This document shows positions 34,839 to 43,452 of a stretch of 53,760 nucleotides of DNA, in pieces. Within the stretch, counting starts at the first letter, position 1, and each line of letters opens with the position of its first letter. The notes under the pieces are model-generated. The model saw only the letters and a list, made by a program, of their open reading frames with translations. It made no database searches and had not been told where the DNA came from. A program made the translations under genes and the position numbers. Source of the DNA: UBA288 sp050178135 (GTDB lineage Archaea; Halobacteriota; Methanomicrobia; Methanomicrobiales; Methanospirillaceae); NCBI GenBank assembly GCA_050178135.1, contig JBFXGJ010000012.1:1-53760 (forward strand), given 5' to 3'.

Positions 34839-36210
34839 GGCGTCTCGAAAACTGCAACGCTCGGTCCTCGTCGCCGCCTCGCTCGCGTCGTTCCTGACCC
34901 CCTACATGGGGTCCTCCATCAACGTCTCGCTGCCGGCGATCGGGCACGAATTCGGTGCAGATGCGATCCTGCTGAACTGGATCGCCACTGCTTTTTTGCT
35001 TGCCACCGCGGTGTTTATCGTCCCGGCAGGCCGCCTCGCCGACATCCACGGGCGCAAGAGGCTCTTCGTCGCCGGTCTCCTGGTCTACCTCATCGGAACG
35101 ACACTCTGCGTCTTTGTCCCATCCGTCTTAGCGCTTATTGGCGTACGGGTAGTCCAGGGTCTCGGCTCAGCGATGGTCTTCGGGACCGCGGTGGCCCTGC
35201 TCAGCTCGGTCTATCCTCCGGCGGAGCGTGGGCGGGCCCTCGGGATCTCGATAGCTTCCGTCTACCTGGGCCTCACCCTCGGCCCTTCCATCGGCGGCTT
35301 TCTCACCCACTCCTTTGGTTGGCGGGCGATCTTTCTTGTCACGATCCCTCTCGGCCTGATCGCCCTCGCCCTCCTCCTCCGCATTCCCGGGGAGTGGGCT
35401 GAGGCCCGCGGCGAACGGCTCGACCTTGTCGGCTCGGTCCTCTACGGCTCAGGGCTCTGCACGCTGATGCTCGGCCTCTCGTTCCTCCCCGGGGCGATGG
35501 GTCTTGTGCTCACCCTGGCGGGATCAGTGTTGCTGGCCCTCTTTGTCTGGTGGGAGCTGCGTGTTCCTTCCCCAGTGATCCAGCTCTCTCTCTTTCGAGA
35601 CAACCGGGTCTACCTCTTCTCGAACCTCGCCGCCCTGATTAACTACAGCGCCACCTTCGGACTCGGGTTCCTCCTCTCGTTCTATCTTCAGCATGTGCGC
35701 GACCTGGACGCCCAGACCGCCGGCCTGGTCCTCCTCTCACAGCCCCTTGTCCAGACGGTTGTCTCACCGTTTGCAGGCCGAGCATCGGACCGGATCGAGC
35801 CACGACTGCTCGCCTCCGCAGGCATGGTGCTGATGGTGGTCGGGCTGGCATTCTTCGCGTTCCTGGACCGTTTTACCCCCCTCTCGCTGATCTTCGGGGT
35901 CCTGATGCTGATCGGGTTCGGTTATGGGCTCTTCTCGTCGCCGAACACGAACGCGATCATGGGCTCGGTCGACCGACGATTCTACGGGGTGGCTTCCGGC
36001 ATGGTCTCAACGATGCGCCTCATCGGCCAGCTTCTCTCGCTCGAAATCGTGATGCTTGCCCTGATCGTTTTCGTCGGGCGGGTCCAGCTCTCCGATCTCT
36101 ACGACGATGACCTGCTGGCGGCGATCCGGATCTCATTTGCCGTCTTTGCCGTGCTCTGCGCACTTGGAGTATTCGCCTCGCTCGCCAGGGGTTCGAAGAA
36201 GAGAGAGTGA
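34813..36210 (+). CDS. MFS transporter, DHA2-like
   Basis: A 465-residue transporter with 14 predicted TM segments. Signatures are the motif A-like GRLADIHGRKRLFVAGLL between TM2 and TM3 and the motif C-like LGLTLGPSIGGFLTHSFGWR in TM5. This 14-TM layout is that of DHA2 drug/proton antiporters. Its start lies 26 bp inside the end of the DUF2206 gene, so it is probably part of the same mRNA, yet its role in glycan export is only a guess. It converges with the TiaS-like gene, with 1 bp between stops. Confidence 0.92.
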   Translation: MAAPASTIEASRKLQRSVLVAASLASFLTPYMGSSINVSLPAIGHEFGADAILLNWIATAFLLATAVFIVPAGRLADIHGRKRLFVAGLLVYLIGTTLCVFVPSVLALIGVRVVQGLGSAMVFGTAVALLSSVYPPAERGRALGISIASVYLGLTLGPSIGGFLTHSFGWRAIFLVTIPLGLIALALLLRIPGEWAEARGERLDLVGSVLYGSGLCTLMLGLSFLPGAMGLVLTLAGSVLLALFVWWELRVPSPVIQLSLFRDNRVYLFSNLAALINYSATFGLGFLLSFYLQHVRDLDAQTAGLVLLSQPLVQTVVSPFAGRASDRIEPRLLASAGMVLMVVGLAFFAFLDRFTPLSLIFGVLMLIGFGYGLFSSPNTNAIMGSVDRRFYGVASGMVSTMRLIGQLLSLEIVMLALIVFVGRVQLSDLYDDDLLAAIRISFAVFAVLCALGVFASLARGSKKRE

Positions 36211-36211
36211 G

Positions 36212-37315
36212 TCAGAGAGAGATCGACGGATCGAGTTGCGCCTCGATTGAGGCGCCGGCGGTGCCGATGGCGGCGAGCGCACCGATCGCACCACGTCCGC
36301 CGAAGAGCCGTGTTCCCGTCTTGTCAGCAACCCGTAATGCGTCGTCCTGTGTGACCGTTCCTGTCCGAGCCCTCTGTGCGAAATCGAAAAGTGGCTCGGG
36401 GACACGGAATCCCTCTCGGACCGCCACCCCCCATTCCTGAGAAAAGGCCTCGTCCCCGATGAACCGAACCGCGTGATCCCTGACGCGTGACAGCGCCTCC
36501 GTATCCACTGCGAGCTCGAGGTAACTGCAGGCATTCCCCGCAGTCCTTTCCTGTATGGTCGGGTTCAGCATCACGACACGGTGCCCGATCGGCTGGACGC
36601 CTTCCAGGCGTGCCAGGTGCTGAAGGAGGGCCAGTGCGAGCGCGAAGGTCGCCCCGCCACCAGGGGTGTCCGTATCGTCTATCCCGATCAGGAGGTGAGT
36701 CAGGGCACGGGTGACCACTTCGGCCCGCACGAACGAATCGTTCCGTTCTACCCGGACCTCGAGTACCCCATCTGCATGAGCGATCATCTCGGAGAGCGAG
36801 TAGGCGGGCCCCCCGATGGAGAGGAGCTCCTGGACCACCAGGCCCCTCTCGCGCCGAAGACCTACCACCCCGACGGCTGACCGGGGATAGAGCCCAATCT
36901 CGATGGGCACCCGGCCGAGGCGCCCAGTCTCGCGCAGGAGGTTGCCGTCCCGCTCGACGGATCCGATCACCCCGCCGGCCACCCGGTGGTGGTAGGCGCA
37001 GAACCCGGCGCACGCCGAAGAGAGGCATTTATGGAAGATCGCGACCTCGTCCCCGTCCACGGTGGTGAAGACCCGCCGGCATGTGGATCGGGGCATCGCG
37101 CTTATCGCGACGAACCGCGCCCCGTGCCGTCCGCGACTATCGGTCTGGGCCGCCACGCAGCCCTCGACGACAAGTCGTTTGACCCAGTCCTGGATGGTCG
37201 ATCGCGGGAGCGCGGTTCTCCCCGCGATCTCCGCGATTCCGAACGAGCCCTGTTCGAGCGTAACCTGTCGCATCAGGGAAAGTAAGAGGCGCCGACGCTC
37301 GAGGACCCGTGACAT
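36212..37315 (-). CDS. HTH protein fused to a TiaS-like (IGIDDTD) domain
   Basis: A 367-residue protein of two parts. Residues about 10-65 form a winged helix (GSFGIAEIAGRTALPRSTIQDWVKRLVVEGCV). A Cys/His segment CLSSACAGFCAYHH follows at about 95-108. Residues 215-367 start with LIGIDDTDTPGGGATFALAL, the hallmark of the N-terminal catalytic domain of TiaS, the tRNA-Ile2 agmatidine synthase, and of related methanogenesis-marker proteins. The usual TiaS zinc-ribbon and OB domains are missing, so it is not a standard TiaS. It follows the homoserine dehydrogenase gene by 4 bp and is probably co-transcribed. Regulator, kinase-like enzyme, or both remain possible. Confidence 0.7.
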   Translation of the reverse strand: MSRVLERRRLLLSLMRQVTLEQGSFGIAEIAGRTALPRSTIQDWVKRLVVEGCVAAQTDSRGRHGARFVAISAMPRSTCRRVFTTVDGDEVAIFHKCLSSACAGFCAYHHRVAGGVIGSVERDGNLLRETGRLGRVPIEIGLYPRSAVGVVGLRRERGLVVQELLSIGGPAYSLSEMIAHADGVLEVRVERNDSFVRAEVVTRALTHLLIGIDDTDTPGGGATFALALALLQHLARLEGVQPIGHRVVMLNPTIQERTAGNACSYLELAVDTEALSRVRDHAVRFIGDEAFSQEWGVAVREGFRVPEPLFDFAQRARTGTVTQDDALRVADKTGTRLFGGRGAIGALAAIGTAGASIEAQLDPSISL

Positions 37316-37319
37316 CGTC

Positions 37320-38309
37320 TCACTCGCACTCGATGAAGCGGTCCCGGATCGAGAGCAGGTCTCCGACGATCGCCGACGCGGTCTCGATCGATCCGGCCCC
37401 CTTCCCCATGAGGGTGACCTCGCCGGCCAGGTCCGTCGAAAGGGTCACCGCGTTCAGCGTCCCCTCGATCACGAGGGGGTGGGTGCGTGGAAGCACACGC
37501 GGCGCGACCCGGAGGAGACCACGCTCGGGCGAAGCCTCGCCGATCAGCCTGATCGTGCAGTCCTGGCCCGCGGCGAGCCGAAGGGCGTCAACCGTGAGGT
37601 TGTCGATCCCGGTGATAGAGACGTCGTCAAGGGTGACCCCGAGGTTCCAGCAGGTGTTCGCGAGGATCACCAGCTTGATGGCTGCATCGATCCCGCGCAC
37701 ATCGTAGGTCGGGTCTGCCTCGGCGTACCCGAGTTCGCGAGCCTCTGCGAGGGCCTGGTCATAGGTGAGCCCCTCGTCATCCATCCTGGTGAGGATATAG
37801 TTGCAGGTGCCATTCAGGACCCCTGTGATCGAGTGGAACCGATTGCCGACAAGGCCGGCCGTGATCGCATGGATCACGGGAATCGCCCCGCCGACCGTCG
37901 CTTCATACCGGAGTGCAACTCCCTGATCCCGGGCGAGCGCCTCGAGTTCGGCGTGGGCGGCGGCGATCGGTCCCTTATTGGAGGTGACGACATGGCGTCC
38001 TGCACCGAGTGCACGCCGTATATGGGTCAGCGCAGGTTCGCCCGTCGTCGCGTTCGTGGGGGTCACCTCCACCAGGACATCGAAGGCGCCGGCATCGAGG
38101 ATGTCGGCGGCGGAGAGTCCCGCTCTGCCGCACCGGTTTGTTTCGCATTTCCGGTCCAGAACCTCGCGCGGGTCCATCCCCGCAGGATCGATCACGGCAG
38201 AGGTGGAGTCCGCCACCCCGGTCAGCACCAGGCCGAGCTCCGGCTTCTCGGCAAGGACCCGGAGGACGCCCTTTCCAACGGCACCGAGCCCGAGTAGCGC
38301 GATCCTCAT
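37320..38309 (-). CDS. hom: Homoserine dehydrogenase
   Basis: A 329-residue NAD(P)-dependent enzyme reducing aspartate semialdehyde to homoserine. The Rossmann motif is IALLGLGAVGKGVLRVL; the substrate domain contains VTSNKGPIAAAHAELE, YEATVGGAIPVIHAI, GVLNGTCNYILTRM and AEADPTYDVRGIDAAIKLVIL, where the catalytic Asp and Lys are visible. There is no C-terminal ACT domain; a separate ACT protein is encoded directly upstream with a 4-bp overlap, which probably supplies allosteric control. Confidence 0.97.
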   Translation of the reverse strand: MRIALLGLGAVGKGVLRVLAEKPELGLVLTGVADSTSAVIDPAGMDPREVLDRKCETNRCGRAGLSAADILDAGAFDVLVEVTPTNATTGEPALTHIRRALGAGRHVVTSNKGPIAAAHAELEALARDQGVALRYEATVGGAIPVIHAITAGLVGNRFHSITGVLNGTCNYILTRMDDEGLTYDQALAEARELGYAEADPTYDVRGIDAAIKLVILANTCWNLGVTLDDVSITGIDNLTVDALRLAAGQDCTIRLIGEASPERGLLRVAPRVLPRTHPLVIEGTLNAVTLSTDLAGEVTLMGKGAGSIETASAIVGDLLSIRDRFIECE

Positions 38310-38812
38310 CGATCCGCCTCCTCGAGCGGCTCGACGATCAGCAGCCCCTTCTCTGCCGCGACATCCCGCAACAGCTCCAGGGCGCGGTCCATCTCGGACC
38401 GTGTGGTCGCCTTGATTGTTATCAACGCCGTCGATGGCTCTGCGATCGCCGGCATCTGGACGTTCAGCTCGGCCACTTCCGCAAACCCCGTCCGGTCGAT
38501 CCGGTCGATCGTGTCCCCGATATCGGTGTGGATCAGGTGCCCGATCATGATCACCGACTGCCGATAGAGCATTCGCTCTTCACCGAGGCGAAGGATGCTC
38601 ACCCCCTGTTGCTTGAGCGTCGCAACGAGGGCATCCAGCCGCTCGTGTTCGATCTCGAGCACGATCTGGACACCGAGAGTGTCCGACGAAGTCTCCGGCT
38701 CTCGCTGGTGGATCACGGCGATGATATTGCCGCCGTATTCAGAGATCGGCGTCAGGGCAGCGACCAGCTGGCCCGGGCTGTCCTTTATCTCCAGTTTCAT
38801 AGAGACATGCAC
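38306..38812 (-). CDS. Stand-alone ACT-domain protein paired with homoserine dehydrogenase
   Basis: About 168 residues if the GTG at 38812 is used; the ribosome site GGAGAGGTGG sits 5 nt before this GTG, while the ATG at 38800 is 17 nt away. It contains two ACT-like modules: SMKLEIKDSPGQLVAALTPISEYGGNIIAVIHQR (1-80) and a second one (about 85-165). ACT domains bind amino acids and regulate metabolic enzymes. Its overlap with hom suggests it is the Thr- or Met-sensing subunit. It is the first gene of the operon. Confidence 0.85.
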   Translation of the reverse strand: MHVSMKLEIKDSPGQLVAALTPISEYGGNIIAVIHQREPETSSDTLGVQIVLEIEHERLDALVATLKQQGVSILRLGEERMLYRQSVIMIGHLIHTDIGDTIDRIDRTGFAEVAELNVQMPAIAEPSTALITIKATTRSEMDRALELLRDVAAEKGLLIVEPLEEADR

Positions 38813-39066
38813 GGAGACCACCTCTCCTGGTACCTTGCACGAGGCTGACAATAAGCCTTCGTTGTTGGTCGTCTCCCCCTGGGATCTCCCGTTCACCGAG
38901 ACACCGACAGCGTCCGTCGAGCATGCCCCAGAAGAGCACGACAAAGTCTGTCCGGGCCGAGGTCCAGCACTTTCTCTCTTGGGCGCTTCACTGACCTGGA
39001 TGACCCGTTTGTTCGTGCCAAGGAACGCGCTCGGGAACGGGGCGCGGGAACTCTCAACAGGGACGT

Positions 39067-40533
39067 TCAGCCGATCAGATGATCGTCCTTTCGTCCCTCG
39101 AGGGCGAGGGCGAGGAGCCGGTTGACATCGGTGTGATCGATGAGCAGCCGCACCAGTGCGTCGTACGGGTCGCTATCAGCCATGGGTTCGTACGGAAGCC
39201 CCCGCTGTTCGTGGAGGTATCCCAGGAGCCCGTCGACCGCCGAGGGGTTATCAAAGAGGCCATGCAGGTAGGTGCCGAAGACCAGCCCATCGTCGCTTAC
39301 GGCCCCGTCGTCGCCGAAGGCGGGGGAGACGTTCGCGTCCCTCACCGTCTCTCCCATGTGGATCTCGTATCCGTCGACCATCTCGATCCGGGAGAGGATC
39401 GGTCCCGCCGGGCGGGCATCGTGCACCGCCTGCCGCGTCGTCTTTTCGTACGCAGAAAAACATGTCTCGACGCCGAGGAGGTCCAGGCCCGGGAGCGTAT
39501 CATGTCCCGCCTCGATGCCACGGTCCTCCACCCGGCGCCCGAGCATCTGGTATCCGCCGCAGATCCCGATCACCGGGACTCCCGCCGTGCGGGCGCGCCG
39601 GACTTCGTCTGCACCCCCCGAGGCATGCAGTCGAGCAAGGTCCTCCATGGTATTCTTCGTCCCCGGGAGGATGACGCAGTCGTACCCGGCAAGGGGGGCT
39701 CCCGGTGGGAGGTAATCGACGGCGACTCGTCGTTCCAGTCTCTCGAAGTCCGTGAAGTTCGAGATCCGGTCGAAACGGAGGACCGCAATCCGCACCGGGT
39801 GGTCCCGGACCTGCTTGTCCCCGATCGAGAGAGAGTCCTCGCTCGGCAGTTCCAGGGGGTAGTACGGGAGCACGCCGAGAACCGGCACGCCAGACAGTTT
39901 CTCTATCAGCGCCACGCCGTCCTCGAAGAGGGCGGGGTCACCCCGAAACTTGTTGACGATCACCCCGCGGACAAGGTCCCGCACTGTGCGGGGGAGGAGG
40001 GAGATAGTCCCGCAGACCTGGGCGAAGACACCGCCTCGTTCGATGTCGGCCACCAGCACGATCGGCAGGCGGAGCCTCTCGGCGAGCCGGATATTGGCGA
40101 TGTCCCGTCCGTAGAGGTTCACCTCCGCTGCCCCACCTGCGCCCTCAACCACGATGACGTCGTGGTCGTCCTCGAGCCGTCGGTACGCTTCGAGGGCGCG
40201 CTCGAGGAGGTAGTCGGTCTCGAGGTAATAGTCGGCGATCGCCAGATCGCGGTACGGTTGCCCCATCAGGACAACCTGCGAGGTCCGGTCCCCCTTCGGC
40301 TTCAGAAGGACCGGGTTCATTTCGGCCCGCGGCTCGGTCCGGGCTGCGAATGCCTGCATCGCCTGAGCAATTCCAATCTCGGCGCCGTCACGGGTAACCC
40401 AGGAGTTGAGGCTCATGTTCTGGGACTTGAAGGGTGCGACCGCATACCCGCGGTCCGAGAGGAGCCGGCAGACGGCGGCGACGACGGTGCTCTTGCCCAC
40501 GTGCGAGGCGGTACCGAGTATCATCAGGGACAT
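39067..40533 (-). CDS. cobQ: Cobyric acid synthase
   Basis: About 488 residues from the ATG at 40533; the open frame upstream is not homologous. It amidates adenosylcobyrinic diamide at four carboxylates with glutamine and ATP in corrinoid biosynthesis. Motifs are the P-loop LGTASHVGKSTVVAAVC, FKSQNMSLNSWVT, the middle AEVNLYGRDIANIRLAERL, and the C-terminal glutaminase with catalytic Cys in VIGICGGYQMLG and His in FGTYLHGLFDN. Methanogens need corrinoids for the methyl-H4MPT:CoM methyltransferase. It is divergent from aIF1. Confidence 0.96.
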   Translation of the reverse strand: MSLMILGTASHVGKSTVVAAVCRLLSDRGYAVAPFKSQNMSLNSWVTRDGAEIGIAQAMQAFAARTEPRAEMNPVLLKPKGDRTSQVVLMGQPYRDLAIADYYLETDYLLERALEAYRRLEDDHDVIVVEGAGGAAEVNLYGRDIANIRLAERLRLPIVLVADIERGGVFAQVCGTISLLPRTVRDLVRGVIVNKFRGDPALFEDGVALIEKLSGVPVLGVLPYYPLELPSEDSLSIGDKQVRDHPVRIAVLRFDRISNFTDFERLERRVAVDYLPPGAPLAGYDCVILPGTKNTMEDLARLHASGGADEVRRARTAGVPVIGICGGYQMLGRRVEDRGIEAGHDTLPGLDLLGVETCFSAYEKTTRQAVHDARPAGPILSRIEMVDGYEIHMGETVRDANVSPAFGDDGAVSDDGLVFGTYLHGLFDNPSAVDGLLGYLHEQRGLPYEPMADSDPYDALVRLLIDHTDVNRLLALALEGRKDDHLIG

Positions 40534-40595
40534 TTCAACGTGCTCCGTGTCGAGGTCAGGGAAAAGACAGGCGATCTCTGCCGCGTTATGCCAAC

Positions 40596-40606
40596 AAATA
40601 TATAAG
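40596..40606 (+). promoter_or_regulatory. TATA box of aIF1
   Basis: AAATATATAAG lies 22-32 bp before the ATG at 40628, so the transcript is expected to be leaderless or nearly so. Confidence 0.65.
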
Positions 40607-40627
40607 CAGAACTTGAATTTAGATGTA

Positions 40628-40933
40628 ATGAGTGGAGGGATCTGTCCCACCTGTGGACTGCCGAAGGAGCTGTGTATCTGCGAAGAAGTTGCCAAAGAGC
40701 AGCAGAGGATAAACGTCATCGTGAATAGACGTCGGTATGGGAAAGAGGTCACTGTGGTCGAGGGACTCGACCCGGCGGATATCGACCTCCAGGACCTTAC
40801 CAAGTACCTCAAAGGCCGGCTCGCCTGCGGTGGGACGGTGAAGGGCAGTTCTATCGAGCTCCAGGGAGACCACCGGGACCGGGTTAAGGAGCTCCTGTCC
40901 AAGAAAGGGTATTCCCTCGAAAACATCAACTGA
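40628..40933 (+). CDS. Translation initiation factor aIF1 (SUI1 family)
   Basis: A 101-residue protein starting MSGGICPTCGLPKELCICEEVA; the N-terminal Cys pairs (CPTC and CIC) form the small metal-binding extension of archaeal aIF1. The SUI1 domain follows with KEVTVVEGLDPADIDLQDLTKYLK and the conserved RLACGGTVKGSSIELQGDH. It promotes scanning-like start selection on the small ribosomal subunit. A strong TATA box and an oligo-T run flank it, indicating a single-gene unit. Confidence 0.97.
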   Translation: MSGGICPTCGLPKELCICEEVAKEQQRINVIVNRRRYGKEVTVVEGLDPADIDLQDLTKYLKGRLACGGTVKGSSIELQGDHRDRVKELLSKKGYSLENIN

Positions 40934-40947
40934 TCGCGATACCTCTC

Positions 40948-40954
40948 TTTTTTT
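40948..40954 (+). terminator. Oligo-T terminator of aIF1
   Basis: Seven T residues 15 bp after the aIF1 stop, preceded by pyrimidine-rich CTC. This is the usual archaeal termination signal. Confidence 0.5.
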
Positions 40955-40981
40955 CGTCGATCCATCGAATAGATCACCAGG

Positions 40982-42427
40982 GTGACCTATCTCGTGAACA
41001 GAGATCGAACCGCCGAGAAGCGAAAGAAGCTCGGGATCGAACTGGGCGAGCAGCAGCGTGCGCTCAGAGAACGTGGGATCCCCGTGATCATCGTGATGGA
41101 GGGGTGGAATGCCTCGGGGATCTCCGACGCCGTCGCCACCCTGCTTGACGGTCTGGATCCACGAGGTTTCGACTTTCATGCATTCGGTCATCCGAACGAA
41201 GAGGAGCAGGCCCACACCTTCCTCTGGCGGTTCTGGATCCGGACTCCCTCCCGCGGTCGGATCGCGATCTTCGCTCGGTCCTGGTACTCACGTCTCCTCG
41301 CAGAGGAACTCCACGGGGTCGACTGCCCCGAGCGGGTGAACCGGACGATTCGCTCGGTTCGAACCTTCGAACAGCAGCTCGCCGAGGATGGCACCCTGGT
41401 CCTGAAGTTCTTTCTGCAGATCAGCCGCGATGAACAGCGACGGCGTCTCCTTGCCCGTGAACGCGACACGCTCACTTCCTGGCTGATCACCCGGAACGAC
41501 TGGGACTTCCATCGCCAGTACGATGCCTACGCTCCTCTCATCCGAAGGATCATCACCGAGACGGACACTGAAGAAAACCCCTGGTGCGTCGTGGATGCCG
41601 ACGATACCCGCAGCGCGGTGATGGAGGTGCTTGCCAGTGTCGTTGACCGTCTCCGCGACCGCCTTGCCCTTCCGGACAGGTGCCGACCCCTCGGGGACCT
41701 TCCACCCATATCGCCCCCTTCCCCGGTGGACCCCACGAAGGGGGAGCACACGGTCGACCGGCAGGAGTACGATGCTGCACTCTCAGACTGCCAGGCACGT
41801 CTCAGGGCCTGCCAGTACTCCCTCTTCAAACGACAGGTGCCGCTCGTGATCGTCTACGAGGGGTGGGACGCGGCGGGGAAGGGCGGCTCGATCAAGCGGC
41901 TCGTGCAACCGATGAATCCCCGCGGGTACTCGGTGGTGCCCGTATCGCGGCCGAACGACGACGAGCTCGCCCACCACTATCTCTGGCGGTTCTACCGCCG
42001 GTTCCCGCCCGCAGGGGATGTCCGTGTCTTCGACCGCTCCTGGTACGGGCGCGTTTTGGTCGAGCGGGTGGAGGGGTTCGCCACCGAGCAGGAGTGGCGA
42101 CGTGCGTACGGCGAGATCAACGAGATGGAACGGTCGTTCGTGGAGTCCGGAGGGGGCATCGTCAAGTTCTGGCTCGAGATCGACAGCGAGACCCAGCTTC
42201 GGCGATTTAAAGAGCGCGAAGAGGACCCCCTCAAGCAGTGGAAGATCACCGAGGAGGACTGGCGAAACCGCGAGAAACGGGACCAGTACGAAGAGGCCGT
42301 CAGGGAGATGCTCGCGCGGACCAGCACCTCCCATGCCCCCTGGACCGTGATCGACTCCAGAAACAAGCCGTATGCCAGGCTCAGAGCCCAGCGGGCCGTT
42401 ATCAAGTATGTCGAAAAGTTGATCTGA
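40982..42427 (+). CDS. Tandem-domain PPK2 (polyphosphate:AMP phosphotransferase-like)
   Basis: A 481-residue protein with two PPK2 domains. The N-terminal domain (about 1-230) has a degenerate Walker A (EGWNASGISDAV, without Lys). The C-terminal domain (about 255-481) has an intact EGWDAAGKGGSIKRLV and Walker B/lid region VFDRSWYGRVLVER, and FWLEIDSETQLRRFKERE. This fits class II PPK2 of the PAP type, in which only one half is catalytic, phosphorylating AMP to ADP with polyphosphate. It would recycle AMP from acyl-CoA synthetase-type reactions. Confidence 0.88.
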   Translation: MTYLVNRDRTAEKRKKLGIELGEQQRALRERGIPVIIVMEGWNASGISDAVATLLDGLDPRGFDFHAFGHPNEEEQAHTFLWRFWIRTPSRGRIAIFARSWYSRLLAEELHGVDCPERVNRTIRSVRTFEQQLAEDGTLVLKFFLQISRDEQRRRLLARERDTLTSWLITRNDWDFHRQYDAYAPLIRRIITETDTEENPWCVVDADDTRSAVMEVLASVVDRLRDRLALPDRCRPLGDLPPISPPSPVDPTKGEHTVDRQEYDAALSDCQARLRACQYSLFKRQVPLVIVYEGWDAAGKGGSIKRLVQPMNPRGYSVVPVSRPNDDELAHHYLWRFYRRFPPAGDVRVFDRSWYGRVLVERVEGFATEQEWRRAYGEINEMERSFVESGGGIVKFWLEIDSETQLRRFKEREEDPLKQWKITEEDWRNREKRDQYEEAVREMLARTSTSHAPWTVIDSRNKPYARLRAQRAVIKYVEKLI

Positions 42428-42437
42428 AATCGATCGG

Positions 42438-42725
42438 CTACGGGAGGTTGCCCTCTCCCTGGCACTCGCGCTGCCGCTCCTCGCTCATCTCGACCAGCAG
42501 CTCCATCACCCGCTGCACGGCCTTCGGATCGACCCCCCGCTCCACTGCATAATCGAAAGCACGTTCGAGCACCTGCCGGCGCCGGCTCGTGTCACGGATT
42601 GACAGACCCTCTGTGTATTTCGCCCGAGCCATTCGTCCCGCACATGACTGCCGTTCGGCAATCAGGTCGACGATTGCGGTATCGATCCGGTCTATCTCCG
42701 CACGGAGCTCCTCGATGCTGTGCAT
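42438..42725 (-). CDS. Chorismate mutase, AroQ class
   Basis: About 95 residues from the ATG at 42725. The sequence MHSIEELRAEIDRIDTAIVDLIAERQSCAGRMARAK followed by ERGVDPKAVQRVMELLVEMS is the three-helix AroQ fold, with the active-site Arg and Lys positions (R8, R28-like in ERQ, K36 in RAK) in place. It turns chorismate into prephenate for Phe and Tyr synthesis. No fused dehydratase or dehydrogenase is present. It faces the PPK2 gene with 10 bp between stops. Confidence 0.88.
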   Translation of the reverse strand: MHSIEELRAEIDRIDTAIVDLIAERQSCAGRMARAKYTEGLSIRDTSRRRQVLERAFDYAVERGVDPKAVQRVMELLVEMSEERQRECQGEGNLP

Positions 42726-42818
42726 GCCCGTACCATGTTCCGCAGATCGACCTGATAAATCGGTCGGCTCCAAAGCTTGGATATACCGCGGGTCCCAATC
42801 CTGTTTACTGGTCCAGAG

Positions 42819-43415
42819 ATGCTCGAACGGATACCTCGCCGCGAACGGCTTGACCTCGTGATCGCCTGGCTCGCCATCGCCATCGCGTTTACCCTGATCT
42901 TTATTCGCAACCATGTCGACCCCCTGACCGCCCTCGCCTACTTCGGTATATCGCTCCTGACGGTGGGAGTCGGTTTTGTCCTTCACGAACTCGCGCACAA
43001 GTTCACGGCGATGCGGTTCGGTTACTGGGCCGAGTTCCGGAAGGACAACCAGATGCTCCTGGTCGCGGTGGTGCTGGCGGCACTGGTAGGGGTCGTCTTC
43101 GCCGCTCCCGGGGCCACGGTGGTCTACGGGGACCGGATCGACCGTCGCCAGGACGGATTGATCTCCGCGGCAGGACCTGTGATGAGCCTGATCCTCGCCC
43201 TCGGTTTTGCCGTGCTCTATCTCGCTGTACCTCCCGGCGGCATTCTCTGGTTGCTCGGGCTCTTCGGGATGCGGATCAACGCGATGCTGGCGGCCTTCAA
43301 CATGCTCCCGGTCTCAGTCCTGGACGGCAGGAAGGTCCTCGCCTGGAACCCCCTGGTCTTCGGTGTGCTGATCGCCGCTTCGTTCGTCCTGGTCTACCTG
43401 ACGTACGTGCTCTAG
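42819..43415 (+). CDS. M50-family site-2-type peptidase
   Basis: About 198 residues from the ATG at 42819. Six hydrophobic segments are visible. The zinc site HELAH lies in VLHELAHKFTAMRFG near residue 60, and the third ligand region is NMLPVSVLDGRKVLAWNP. A turn with ISAAGPVMSLILA is typical of archaeal S2P homologues, which cut TM segments of regulatory proteins. There is no PDZ or CBS domain. The substrate is unknown. It is followed after 37 bp by a cyclophilin lipoprotein. Confidence 0.92.
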   Translation: MLERIPRRERLDLVIAWLAIAIAFTLIFIRNHVDPLTALAYFGISLLTVGVGFVLHELAHKFTAMRFGYWAEFRKDNQMLLVAVVLAALVGVVFAAPGATVVYGDRIDRRQDGLISAAGPVMSLILALGFAVLYLAVPPGGILWLLGLFGMRINAMLAAFNMLPVSVLDGRKVLAWNPLVFGVLIAASFVLVYLTYVL

Positions 43416-43452
43416 GGGAACCATCTTAACCTCTCCATCTCACCTTCTAAGG

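Noticed and set aside
39079..40605. 508-codon open frame antisense to cobQ
   Set aside because: Shadow of the well-conserved CobQ frame; no recognisable motif.
40982..42427. Double PPK2 as a frameshifted fusion of two genes
   Set aside because: The single open frame and the degenerate first domain are normal for the PAP-type class II family.
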